From: CAXTTV01 sp964247295
GTDB lineage: Bacteria; Chloroflexota; Ktedonobacteria; Ktedonobacterales; Ktedonobacteraceae
Direction: 5' to 3'
Assembly: GCA_964247295.1 (NCBI GenBank)
Contig: CAXTTV010000240.1
Span: 1 to 6,594 of the forward strand
DNA: 6,594 bases
A model generated the notes under the pieces. The model was not told the origin of the DNA. It was given only the letters and a program-made list of their open reading frames with translations, and made no database searches. The position numbers were made by a program, and so were the translations under genes. Shown here one piece after another: positions 1 to 6,011 of the stretch. Each line of letters starts with the position of its first letter. Position 1 is the first letter of the stretch.

Positions 1-21
1 TCCCGTCCATTTTGGACGGGA
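1..21 (+). repeat. Perfect 8-bp hairpin at the left edge of the IS1182-family element
   Basis: TCCCGTCC (1-8) and GGACGGGA (14-21) are exact inverted repeats around a 5-base loop. The stem reaches the first base of the window, so it may be longer. It sits just ahead of the transposase ribosome binding site. It could be a terminal or subterminal structure of the insertion sequence, or a hairpin that damps incoming transcription. No T-run follows, so it is not a typical intrinsic terminator. Confidence 0.6.
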
Positions 22-51
22 TGCAGTTGTAGGAGAAGAGGAGAACAAACG

Positions 52-1708
52 ATGTCGCTGCATCCCGATCTCATTGGACCGATTCCTGAAGAAACTGCCC
101 GCATAGCTCGCGCTGCATTCCGTAAAGGATGTTTATGCCTGCGTTTACGCGATACCCTTGGAACGATCTATCATGATGAACTGTTTGCGGATCTCTTCTC
201 CCACACGGGACAGCCAGCGGAAGCACCCTGGCGGCTGGCGCTGATATGCGTCTTACAATATGGAGAAGATCTTTCGGATCGACAGGCAGCAGACGCGGTT
301 CGCGCTCGCATTGATTGGAAATATCTTTTGGGCCTGGAACTTTCCGATGCAGGGTTCGATTTTTCGGTCCTTTCTGAATTTCGAGATCGTTTGCTGTCGC
401 ATGATGCAGGGGAGCGCGTCTTTGAACACTTGGTGCAGCAGATGAGTGAGGGAGGATGGATCAAAAAACGAGGGGTGCAACGCACCGATTCGACCCATGT
501 GCTAGCAGCCGTGCGGCGCCTCAATCGGCTGGAACTGCTGGGGGAGACGCTGCGTGCGGGCTTGAATGCGATTGCCGAGGCCGAACCGGACTGGCTGAAA
601 ACCTGGGTGCCGCTCGGCTGGTTTGAACGCTACAGCCGTCGGATCGAGGAATGGCGGTTTCCCGGTGCCAAAGGGCAGCAAGAACAGGTGATGGATCAGA
701 TGGGACAGGATGGGTCTCGTTTGCTCGCGGAACTGTGGAGTCCACAGGCTCCTTCCCACCTCGCTTCTCTTCCCGAAGTCGAAGGATTGAGAAAAACGTG
801 GGTCCAGCACTTTTTCTGGCAAGAGGGAAATTTGCGTCTACGAAACAAGGATGATTTGCCTCCAGCCCATCTGACTCTTCGCTCGCTCTATGACACTCAG
901 GCTCATTACGGTCACAAACGCGACCTTTCCTGGTATGGGTACAAAGTCCATTTGAGTGAAACCTGTGATGAACCCTTCCTCACCTCATTACCCATTATTG
1001 ACCACTGATGCGACAGAAACCTATATCGAGCACACTCAGGCGATCCATCAGACGCGCGCCGAGCGGTCTCTGCTTCCCGATACGCATCTCATGGATGCTG
1101 GCTATGTCGATGCCGGTTTGATCCCGTCGAGCCAAGAACAGTACGCAATCGCGTTGGTGGGACCAGTCAGTCAAAATAACCAGTGGCAGGCCAAAGCGGG
1201 GCAAGGCTATGATTTGGCCTCGTTTGAGATCAATTGGCAAGAACACTTCGCGACCTGTCCACAAGGGAAAGAGAGCGTGAAATGGACCGAGCGCAAGGAT
1301 CAACATGGTCATCCCAAAGTCGCGATCCGTTTTGGGTTGCACGACTGTCGTGAGTGTCCTGCACGATCTCTGTCTATTCGCTCGCCACGGGCTCCCCGTA
1401 TCCTGACAGTGCGCCATCAAAGCGAGCACGAAACCTTGCGGCAAGCCCGTGCGCGCGAGAAGGAGGAGGAATTTCGCACGCGGTATGCTCTGCGTTCAGG
1501 CATTGAAGGAACGCACTCACAAGCGGTGAGAACAATGGGATTACGTCGGACGCGTTATCATGGTTTGAACAAAACGGCCTTACAACATGTTTTCACCGCC
1601 GCAGCCCTTAATCTGCTTCGCCTCGATGCGTTTCTGGCAGAAAAGAAGGTGACAAAAACGCGGGTCTCGTGCTTTGCCACCTTGGCCCCTGTTGAGCTTG
1701 CGAACTGA
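52..1708 (+). pseudogene. IS1182-family transposase, split by a +1 frameshift
   Basis: This would be the DDE transposase that cuts and joins the ends of its insertion sequence. The first part (52-1008, 318 aa) has the N-terminal DUF772-like domain (about residues 40-135), the first catalytic Asp in RTDSTHV (D146) and the family segment GYKVHLSETCDE. The second part lies in the next frame (about 976-1708). It carries the second Asp in HLMDAGYVDA and the Glu in RSGIEGTHSQAVR, then the family C-terminus GLRRTRYHGLNKTALQHV. Family members are single proteins of roughly this joined length. The shift must fall between about 973 and 983, where a CCC-T occurs. The cysteine cluster reads CRECPARSLS; a Ser stands where family members usually have a third Cys. 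The ATG at 52 follows AGGAG (39-43) with 8-base spacing. Family assignment is firm; loss of function is inferred. Confidence 0.85.
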
Positions 1709-1718
1709 TTTCAGGGTT

Positions 1719-1739
1719 TCCCAACGATATCAATTGGGA
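1719..1739. repeat. Inverted repeat near the right end of the IS1182-family element
   Basis: TCCCAA (1719-1724) and TTGGGA (1734-1739) pair around a 9-base loop, 10 bases after the transposase stop codon. Like the left-edge hairpin, it begins TCCC and ends GGGA. It may be a subterminal IS structure or a weak terminator; there is no T-run directly after it. Confidence 0.35.
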
Positions 1740-1756
1740 TGACTCATGTTTTATAT

Positions 1757-1844
1757 AAATTGTTTACTTTGCACAATTCATTTTTAAAAGTTTCTCAGAA
1801 AATGATATATTTCTCAAAATAACTTCAATAAATTGCTTATTTTG
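1757..1844. repeat. Imperfect 15-bp direct repeat in the amt upstream region
   Basis: AAATTGTTTACTTTG (1757-1771) recurs as AAATTGCTTATTTTG (1830-1844), with 13 of 15 positions identical and a 73-base offset. The first copy continues into CACA, while the second continues into TGCA. A TGCACAA (1770-1776) / TTGTGCA (1842-1848) inverted pair overlaps the copies. It could be a pair of regulator sites or chance similarity in AT-rich DNA. Confidence 0.3.
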
Positions 1845-1946
1845 TGCATAGTGCCCAGTAGAAACAGAGTAAATTCAGGTAGTTTGCCCGTACTATTCCA
1901 TCAGGATAACACGGTATACTTGCTGACAATGGAACTGAAGCTATCA

Positions 1947-2012
1947 ATGATGATACCTCTGTCAATGACACCAGATGAATTTTTCTCCTTGTCTTCTCCT
2001 TCTCGCCGCTAA
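1947..2012 (+). CDS. Possible 21-codon upstream ORF in the amt leader
   Basis: An ATG at 1947 (with further in-frame ATGs at 1950 and 1965) opens 21 codons ending in TAA at 2010-2012. The peptide is rich in Ser and Pro and ends in SRR. Its stop codon occupies the last three bases of the loop of the 1998-2019 hairpin, which suits a leader peptide whose translation changes RNA folding. No strong ribosome binding site precedes it: the nearest purine tract, GGAA, lies about 12 bases upstream. It is short enough to occur by chance. Confidence 0.2.
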   Translation: MMIPLSMTPDEFFSLSSPSRR

Positions 2013-2041
2013 GAGAAGGCTGTAATCTCTCCGAAGAGAAG
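1983..2041 (+). promoter_or_regulatory. CU-rich leader with alternative hairpins before amt
   Basis: TTCTCCTT occurs twice (1983-1990 and 1994-2001). CCTTCTC (1998-2004) pairs perfectly with GAGAAGG (2013-2019) around an 8-base loop, and TCTCT (2026-2030) pairs with AGAGA (2035-2039). CTTCTC (1993-1998) can pair instead with GAGAAG (2036-2041), so alternative folds exist. Both TCCTT copies are complementary to the AAGGA of the amt ribosome binding site (2067-2071). This arrangement could control amt translation; no known riboswitch class is recognised. Confidence 0.35.
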
Positions 2042-2078
2042 CTCTTTCTAGATGTGTTCTGACCGAAAGGACGAATCA

Positions 2079-3623
2079 ATGGGAACTCTTCTTCGTTCTA
2101 CCTGGGAGCGCCTACACACCAACTGGCATAATCCCATTATCCGACGCAATGTAACTCTTTATATGGGTGGGAAACTCCTGGGCTTCGCGCTTGTCTTGAC
2201 CGCAATATGGACGATCCTTCCCGCGACGGTACATGCGGCAACTGGCGCATCTATCCCTACGCCGGAGATGAATGCGGTCAATACCGTCTGGACGCTGTTG
2301 GCGGCATTTCTGGTCTTCTGTATGCAGGTCGGCTTTGTGATGTTAGAAGCAGGCTTTGCGCGCGCTCGTGAATCTGTGAATATTCTGGTTGAAGGTATCG
2401 CTGACACTTGTATTTGTGGCATTTTGTTTTGGGCCTGGGGCTTTGCCTTTATGTTTGAGCCCGGTAATGGTTTTATTGGTACTCAGGGTTTCTTCCTGAT
2501 GGGTCTGCCGTCTACCTATATGGCTACCGGCGTTCCTCTCCTGGCTTTCTGGGTCTTCCAGTTCGCATTTGCTGATACGGCTTCGACGATCACTTCGGGT
2601 GCGATGATTGGGCGTTGCGGGTTCTGGGGCGACATTTTATATAGTATTGGTGTCACAGGATTTATCTATCCAATTATTGGACACTGGTCCTGGGGTCCCG
2701 ATGGCTGGCTGGCGCTGGCTGGCTTCCACGATTTCGCGGGTTCTACTGTTGTTCACAGCATTGGTGGGGCAATCTCTCTAGCTGGCGCTCTCGCGCTCGG
2801 CCCTCGTCTGGGACGCATCTTTAAGCGCGATGGTGGCGGGCCCCCTCCCGCTCACGATCTGGTGATCGGCGCTGTTGGCGGCTTGATCCTCTGGTTCGGC
2901 TGGTACGGTTTTAATCCCGGTAGTACGCTTTCGGCTCTCGATACGGTGGGTATTGGACGTGTCTCATTCAATACAACTCTCGCGGCCTGTTCCGCTGGCC
3001 TTGTAGCTCTATTCGTCGGCTATGCTCGTACAAAAAAATGGGACCTTGGCCTGACGGTCAATGGCTTCCTGGCGGGACTGGTTGCCATTACCTGCCCTTG
3101 TTATTGGGTCGATCCGATTGGAGCCTTTTTCATTGGTATTGTGGCAGCCTTTGTGGTGGTCTGGGGACTGGACCTTCTGGAATACTTGCGTATTGATGAT
3201 CCAATTGGCGCGGTTCCTGTGCATCTGTTCGCGGGAATCTGGGGAACGCTCTCACTCGGTTTTTTCGCGACTGGAGCCTATGGGGCTGCGACACCGACTG
3301 GAGCTGATACCAGTAGTGTTGTTAGAGGTCTGTTTTATGGAGGCGGTACCTCACAATTGCTCTTACAGCTTCTTGGTTCAGGTGTAACGGTCGTGGCAAC
3401 GCTCGCGATCTCGTTGATTATGATGTATGCTCTCAAATATGCTGGCGTCCTTCGAGTATCGAAGGCTGGTGAGCTTGAGGGCCTGGATCTGCATGAGCAT
3501 GGTGCCTCGGCTTATCCTGAATACGCTCTGGCGATTGCCAATTCTTCCAATAATGGGAATGAACATGTCGGGCAGCTCGCTTCTGTCGAGCTTGCGGAAA
3601 GCCCGGCGCTTTCAACGGACTAA
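2079..3623 (+). CDS. amt: Ammonium transporter (Amt/AmtB family)
   Basis: This is a membrane channel of the Amt/MEP/Rh family for uptake of ammonium as a nitrogen source. The ATG at 2079 is preferred because AAAGGA (2066-2071) precedes it by 7 bases, giving 514 aa; an in-frame ATG at 2052 would add 9 residues but has no good binding site. A hydrophobic segment (about 31-53) ending TVHAATGA looks like a signal peptide. About 11 helices follow between residues 67 and 454. Pore features are present: FQFAFAD (F160 and F164, matching the Phe gate), DFAGSTVVH (D218 and twin-His H226), WYGFNPGS (W275, F278) and VPVHLFAGIWGT (twin-His H382). GAMIGRCGF replaces the more usual GAxAER. The tail motif GLDLHEHGASAY (468-479) corresponds to the region that interacts with PII/GlnK in the family. 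About 35 polar residues extend past it. No glnK lies in the window. Confidence 0.95.
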   Translation: MGTLLRSTWERLHTNWHNPIIRRNVTLYMGGKLLGFALVLTAIWTILPATVHAATGASIPTPEMNAVNTVWTLLAAFLVFCMQVGFVMLEAGFARARESVNILVEGIADTCICGILFWAWGFAFMFEPGNGFIGTQGFFLMGLPSTYMATGVPLLAFWVFQFAFADTASTITSGAMIGRCGFWGDILYSIGVTGFIYPIIGHWSWGPDGWLALAGFHDFAGSTVVHSIGGAISLAGALALGPRLGRIFKRDGGGPPPAHDLVIGAVGGLILWFGWYGFNPGSTLSALDTVGIGRVSFNTTLAACSAGLVALFVGYARTKKWDLGLTVNGFLAGLVAITCPCYWVDPIGAFFIGIVAAFVVVWGLDLLEYLRIDDPIGAVPVHLFAGIWGTLSLGFFATGAYGAATPTGADTSSVVRGLFYGGGTSQLLLQLLGSGVTVVATLAISLIMMYALKYAGVLRVSKAGELEGLDLHEHGASAYPEYALAIANSSNNGNEHVGQLASVELAESPALSTD

Positions 3624-3657
3624 CGACAAAGTTCAGAAAAAGCAAGTACACTATAAG

Positions 3658-3699
3658 ATCAGGCGGCAAAGCGCGAGATCCGTATCTTTGTCACCTGAT
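3658..3699 (+). terminator. Strong hairpin downstream of amt, possible terminator
   Basis: ATCAGGCGGCAAAG (3658-3671) pairs with CTTTGTCACCTGAT (3686-3699) in a 14-bp stem, with one C-A mismatch and one G-U pair around a 14-base loop. It begins 35 bases after the amt stop. No T-run follows, only a CTCTCTCTC tract (3702-3710), so it may instead stabilise the 3' end of the transcript or act in termination with other factors. Confidence 0.5.
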
Positions 3700-3724
3700 A
3701 CCTCTCTCTCAACTAACCAGTTCC

Positions 3725-3739
3725 TACTTATAATAAGTA
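3725..3739. promoter_or_regulatory. 15-bp palindrome containing a perfect -10 hexamer
   Basis: TACTTAT (3725-3731) and ATAAGTA (3733-3739) are exact inverted repeats around a single A. TATAAT lies inside at 3729-3734 on the + strand. No TTGACA-like box lies 16-18 bases upstream. It has the shape of an operator overlapping a promoter, but no gene with a start codon follows closely. Confidence 0.3.
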
Positions 3740-3954
3740 CATCAAATCGCTCAGACAAGCAACCAGGAACCATAGATACAAGGGTGGCTACTTCAGAGGT
3801 GCGTCCCCTTGGCACAAGTCCACACGTGACCTGATCTACAAAGCCCTACGTCCCTCAGTTGACCTCCCTAAACTCATTGGAACAACCATCTGGAAAAGGG
3901 TATCGTTCATTTTTTTGCGGAGTCTGTTGGTGAGCAGAGAACCCGTGTACGTGG

Positions 3955-4167
3955 CGTAGGATGGCCCGTCGAGCGCAGCCGTTGCGTGACCGAGATAACC
4001 CTTCATGGTCATTTGAAGAGCCTTTCCTTGTGCTCCAGGTGCGTCTTCTGGGTAGAAAAAGCCTGTTTGGGCACGGGCCCAGCCTTTCGGGCCGCCGCAG
4101 CGGTCATTTCCTCGTGGCCCTGACGGGCCGAAGCGGCACGTCGCGTTGCTCGATGGGCCGTCCTACG
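3955..4167. repeat. Imperfect inverted repeat (17/19) spanning a GC-rich segment
   Basis: CGTAGGATGGCCCGTCGAG (3955-3973) matches the reverse complement of CTCGATGGGCCGTCCTACG (4149-4167) at 17 of 19 positions. About 175 bases lie between the arms. The arrangement resembles the ends of a small non-autonomous element, or a long-range hairpin. No flanking duplication was found. Confidence 0.35.
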
Positions 4168-4182
4168 ACGGGCACGCAATGA

Positions 4183-4645
4183 TGCTCCACCGTCCACCGC
4201 CTGAAGGCGAAGGTCCACGATACCCCGATCGAGAAGCTGGTCCTGGAGCAGGTCCTTCATTACTTTACGACCTATGACTTTGAGAGGCTTGGTATCTATA
4301 GCCAGGATTCGGTCTATATCCCTAAAGAATCTCTGAATGCTCCTGCTCTTGAGGATGGGATCAGGCTTGTGGTAATTAAGGGTTATACCCGGCAGGAACT
4401 GAAGGCGATGCTGATGGATCTACTGGGTTCTGGGATCGCCCTTCACGAACAGACGATTGCCGATGCTCTGGATGTCGCCCGCTTTACTGGCCTGACCGAT
4501 GAAGATATTGAGGACGTTCGCAACAAGGAAGTGAAGGCCGCTCTCTACCAGTCCATGGGAGTTGTGCCCGAAAATCCGGTTGAGTTCCTACGCTATCTTG
4601 TCTATAAAGCGACCAATAAAACTCTTCTGATTAAAAGCCTGGCTT
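4183..4645 (+). pseudogene. Fragment of an uncharacterised protein gene, truncated at both ends
   Basis: The frame is open from 4183 (after TGA 4180-4182) and reads like real protein throughout: KVHDTPIEKLVLEQVLHYFT, then YIPKESLNAP, then a helical stretch (QELKAMLMDLL) and finally VPENPVEFLRYLVYKATNKT. No ATG or TTG exists in this frame before a GTG at 4369. That GTG falls in the middle of the continuous protein-like reading, so the true N-terminus is missing. At about 4640-4652 the reading runs into the opposite-strand transposase element, and beyond that it is only antisense to the transposase, up to a stop at 4813-4815. I do not recognise the family with confidence. The sequence suggests a soluble, mostly helical protein with alternating acidic and basic residues. 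Function is unknown. Confidence 0.6.
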
Positions 4646-5788
4646 CGGTCGCGGCGTCACGTGCTCTCGACGCCGTTCCCAGGGATGATAGCTGGCCTGC
4701 CCAAGCGAGCGGATCAGAACCAGGTGGTTCATCGTGCTGGCGACTACCGAACTCCAGCGCTCAAACTGTTGGGGGGTGCGTACCTGGACCTTGGGCCACA
4801 ACAGATCCTGTTTGAGAAAGCGATAGCAGTGTTCTTGAGAGAAACGTCGCCGATAGCTCTGCGCCACCTCGGCCAATGCCAGTTCCTGCTGCCCGACCCA
4901 GACAAACCAGCTTTCCTGTGGATCGCGTTTGGTCCCACGAGCTCCTGGCCTCAAAACGCGAAGGATCGTCACGTCCACCGAACGCTCCTGTTTGAGATGC
5001 AAGTGGTGCCAGGCCTGCACGTGCAGAGGCCGATCTCGCCAATCGGTCCCATTCCACGAGGCGTCTGGCTTTCCCCACGTCTCGGGATAACTGCCTTGAA
5101 AGAGGTCTCCATCTTTGCGCGGTGCCCCACGCTTGCCGAGAGGATGGGGCGGCGTCTGGCGATAGAGCTTGCGATTGCGTTTGAGACGGATCAAGGCAGG
5201 CATCTGCGAGCGGGTCAGCGCCAGCAGAAACGGTCCCGTCGCATACCAGCGGTCAGCCAGCAGACGAGCCGAGGCAGGCAGCCATGGACGCACCATCTCC
5301 AGTTGCTCGATCCCTACCGAGATCGCTGTTTGGGTGCTTTCGATTCGACGTTGGGAGAGAGTGGCTCCCCAACTGCTGGGGTGATCAGGCAGAAGCATGA
5401 CCGTCGAGAACTGCCATCCCACACTCACCGGCTTGGTTGCATGAGGCAAATTGGGCACGTAAATCATCCCTCGATCCGAACTGGTCGAAGCCTCGGGACG
5501 AGCAAGTGCCGTACTGTCAATACTGACCCAGATTGCCGCCTCGTGCTCTGCGAGCAAGGCTTGTGTCCACACGCGTGTCCAACGGGCTTCATTGATCCGC
5601 CCATCTTCCAGGGCTTCGTACACGCTTGCCCAGGTGCGGCGGAACATCGGCGAGAGCGAGAGTTCTGGCAACGAACGAGCGGTGACTTCACTACTCAAGG
5701 CATCACCCAATTCAAACAGCGCATCCGCGCTGCGCTCATAGCTCTGGTAGAGCTGATGACGAACTTCTTGCAATGTGGTAAGGTTCAT
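4631..5788 (-). CDS. IS4-like DDE transposase, C-terminally truncated
   Basis: This is a probable cut-and-paste transposase with an RNase H-like fold. The acidic triad is visible: D91 in WVSIDSTAL, D179 in LLADRWYATG and E319 in the YREK-like stretch YRRRFSQEHCYRFLKQDL. A long insertion of about 130 residues separates the second Asp from the Glu, as is typical for IS4-like enzymes. The ATG at 5788 is chosen because AAAGGA (5804-5799) lies 10 bases upstream; a TTG at 5824 would add 12 residues. The protein is 385 aa and ends abruptly after EHVTPR with PKPGF. Relatives known to me continue for several tens of basic, Pro-rich residues, so the C-terminus appears lost and the stop codon at 4633-4631 seems to come from flanking DNA. 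Activity is doubtful because the matching IS end is missing too. The long + strand open frame opposite this gene is a shadow. Confidence 0.8.
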   Translation of the reverse strand: MNLTTLQEVRHQLYQSYERSADALFELGDALSSEVTARSLPELSLSPMFRRTWASVYEALEDGRINEARWTRVWTQALLAEHEAAIWVSIDSTALARPEASTSSDRGMIYVPNLPHATKPVSVGWQFSTVMLLPDHPSSWGATLSQRRIESTQTAISVGIEQLEMVRPWLPASARLLADRWYATGPFLLALTRSQMPALIRLKRNRKLYRQTPPHPLGKRGAPRKDGDLFQGSYPETWGKPDASWNGTDWRDRPLHVQAWHHLHLKQERSVDVTILRVLRPGARGTKRDPQESWFVWVGQQELALAEVAQSYRRRFSQEHCYRFLKQDLLWPKVQVRTPQQFERWSSVVASTMNHLVLIRSLGQASYHPWERRREHVTPRPKPGF

Positions 5789-5870
5789 TTCGTAAGTGTC
5801 CTTTGCTGGTTTTCTTTGGTGCAAAGAACCTTACCTTATCAGGCGGTTTCTGGCAAGCCAGAACTGCCTT
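4646..5870 (-). mobile_element. Truncated insertion sequence carrying the IS4-like transposase
   Basis: The element reads on the - strand. Its downstream end is lost at about 4640-4652, where transposase similarity stops and the upstream gene fragment stops as well. Its upstream end is probably at or beyond the hairpin at 5841-5869. Terminal repeats cannot be compared because one end is missing, so limits are approximate. The unknown gene does not resume beyond the right end, so this was not a simple insertion into that gene; a deletion accompanied or followed it. Confidence 0.6.
5777..5835 (-). promoter_or_regulatory. Inverted repeat able to sequester the transposase start codon
   Basis: GGTAAGGTTC (5777-5786) and GAACCTTACC (5826-5835) are a perfect 10-bp inverted repeat. 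In the transposase mRNA the 3' arm covers the last base of the ATG and codons 2-4 (AAC CTT ACC). A nested pair, TTTGC (5802-5806) with GCAAA (5821-5825), stacks directly on the 5' arm and borders the ribosome binding site. Transcripts starting upstream of 5835 would hide the start; shorter ones from inside the element would not. This parallels the known protection of IS10 and IS50 from read-through expression. Confidence 0.5.
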
Positions 5871-5879
5871 TTGTTTTCA
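5841..5879 (+). terminator. Hairpin with T-rich tail at the upstream edge of the second IS
   Basis: AGGCGGTTTCTGGC (5841-5854) pairs with GCCAGAACTGCCT (5857-5869), with one bulged base, one mismatched or wobble position, and a tight loop. TTTTGTTTT follows on the + strand (5869-5878), giving the layout of an intrinsic terminator for + transcripts leaving the element. On the - strand it lies in front of the transposase and lacks a T-run there. It may also be a subterminal structure of the insertion sequence. Confidence 0.45.
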
Positions 5880-5940
5880 ATAGTCTAAACGTCAATATGG
5901 AAAAACGGACGAAAGTAAGGTCACATCAAAAATACCCCAT

Positions 5941-5962
5941 TTTTTGTGTAAGGTTTTTGTGT
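5941..5962. repeat. Tandem 9-bp direct repeat upstream of the sigma fragment
   Basis: TTTTTGTGT occurs at 5941-5949 and again at 5954-5962, a 13-base period. It sits about 50 bases before the sigma fragment start at 6012 and may belong to its promoter region. The stretch 5870-6011 shows nothing else clear. Confidence 0.3.
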
Positions 5963-6011
5963 TTGAGTGCGACATACAAGTGGAAGGTTAAAGGGAGCAG
6001 ACATAAATAAG

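Larger units (their letters stand above)
1..1740 (+). mobile_element. IS1182-family insertion sequence, frameshifted; left end possibly outside the window
   Basis: The transposase at 52-1708 defines the element. The right boundary is placed near 1740, because base composition changes there from balanced coding DNA to very AT-rich intergenic DNA and an inverted repeat (1719-1739) lies just before the change. The left end is at or beyond base 1. I could not match terminal inverted repeats between the two ends, nor find a target-site duplication, so both limits are approximate. The element is probably inactive unless the frameshift is suppressed. Confidence 0.65.
1740..2078 (+). promoter_or_regulatory. 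AT-rich intergenic region and leader upstream of amt
   Basis: This 339-base stretch has no convincing protein gene. The first part (about 1745-1850) is extremely AT-rich, and the last 100 bases are CU-rich and then AG-rich. A TATACT hexamer at 1915-1920 resembles a -10 box, but I see no good -35 box at 16-18 bases from it, so the transcription start is unknown. No exact GlnR/TnrA-type or NtrC-type site is apparent. The region must hold the amt promoter unless transcription reads through from the insertion sequence. Confidence 0.45.
3700..4182. other. Gene-poor stretch with no convincing coding sequence
   Basis: Nothing recognisable is encoded here in any frame. A frame open from about 3717 to 3959 on the + strand has no ATG and no usable early start. 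Short ORFs at 3961-4182 (+) and 4009-4260 (-) have low-complexity Arg/Ala/Gly-rich translations and no upstream binding site. The left part is of ordinary composition, while about 4070-4180 is markedly GC-rich with repeated GGCCC/GGGCC words, such as a small hairpin at 4116-4129. The composition break suggests a junction of different DNA sources, perhaps deletion scars or an old mobile element. Confidence 0.5.

Noticed and set aside
995..1444. A 149-codon - strand ORF
   Set aside because: It lies wholly opposite the second half of the IS1182-family transposase and looks like a shadow frame.
1837..2079. An 80-codon - strand ORF upstream of amt
   Set aside because: It has no similarity I recognise, covers the low-complexity leader, and would end in the AT-rich region; chance is the better explanation.
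3717..3959. An open + strand frame with protein-like stretches (GGYFRGASPWHKSTRD)
   Set aside because: There is no ATG, GTG or TTG in its first two thirds, no binding site, and no family recognised. It may be a gene scrap, but it cannot be supported.
4070..4180. Possible structured RNA gene (RNase P-like or similar) in the GC-rich island
   Set aside because: Many GC-rich pairings are possible, but none of the conserved motifs of known large structured RNAs could be found.
4009..4260. An 83-codon - strand ORF, Arg/Ala/Lys-rich
   Set aside because: It overlaps the GC-rich island and the start of a better supported + strand gene fragment, has biased low-complexity composition, and has no clear domain.
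4661..6010. A 449-codon open frame on the + strand opposite the transposase
   Set aside because: It is antisense to a gene with clear catalytic motifs, its translation is Arg/Pro/Ser-rich with no recognisable domain, and it has no convincing ribosome binding site.
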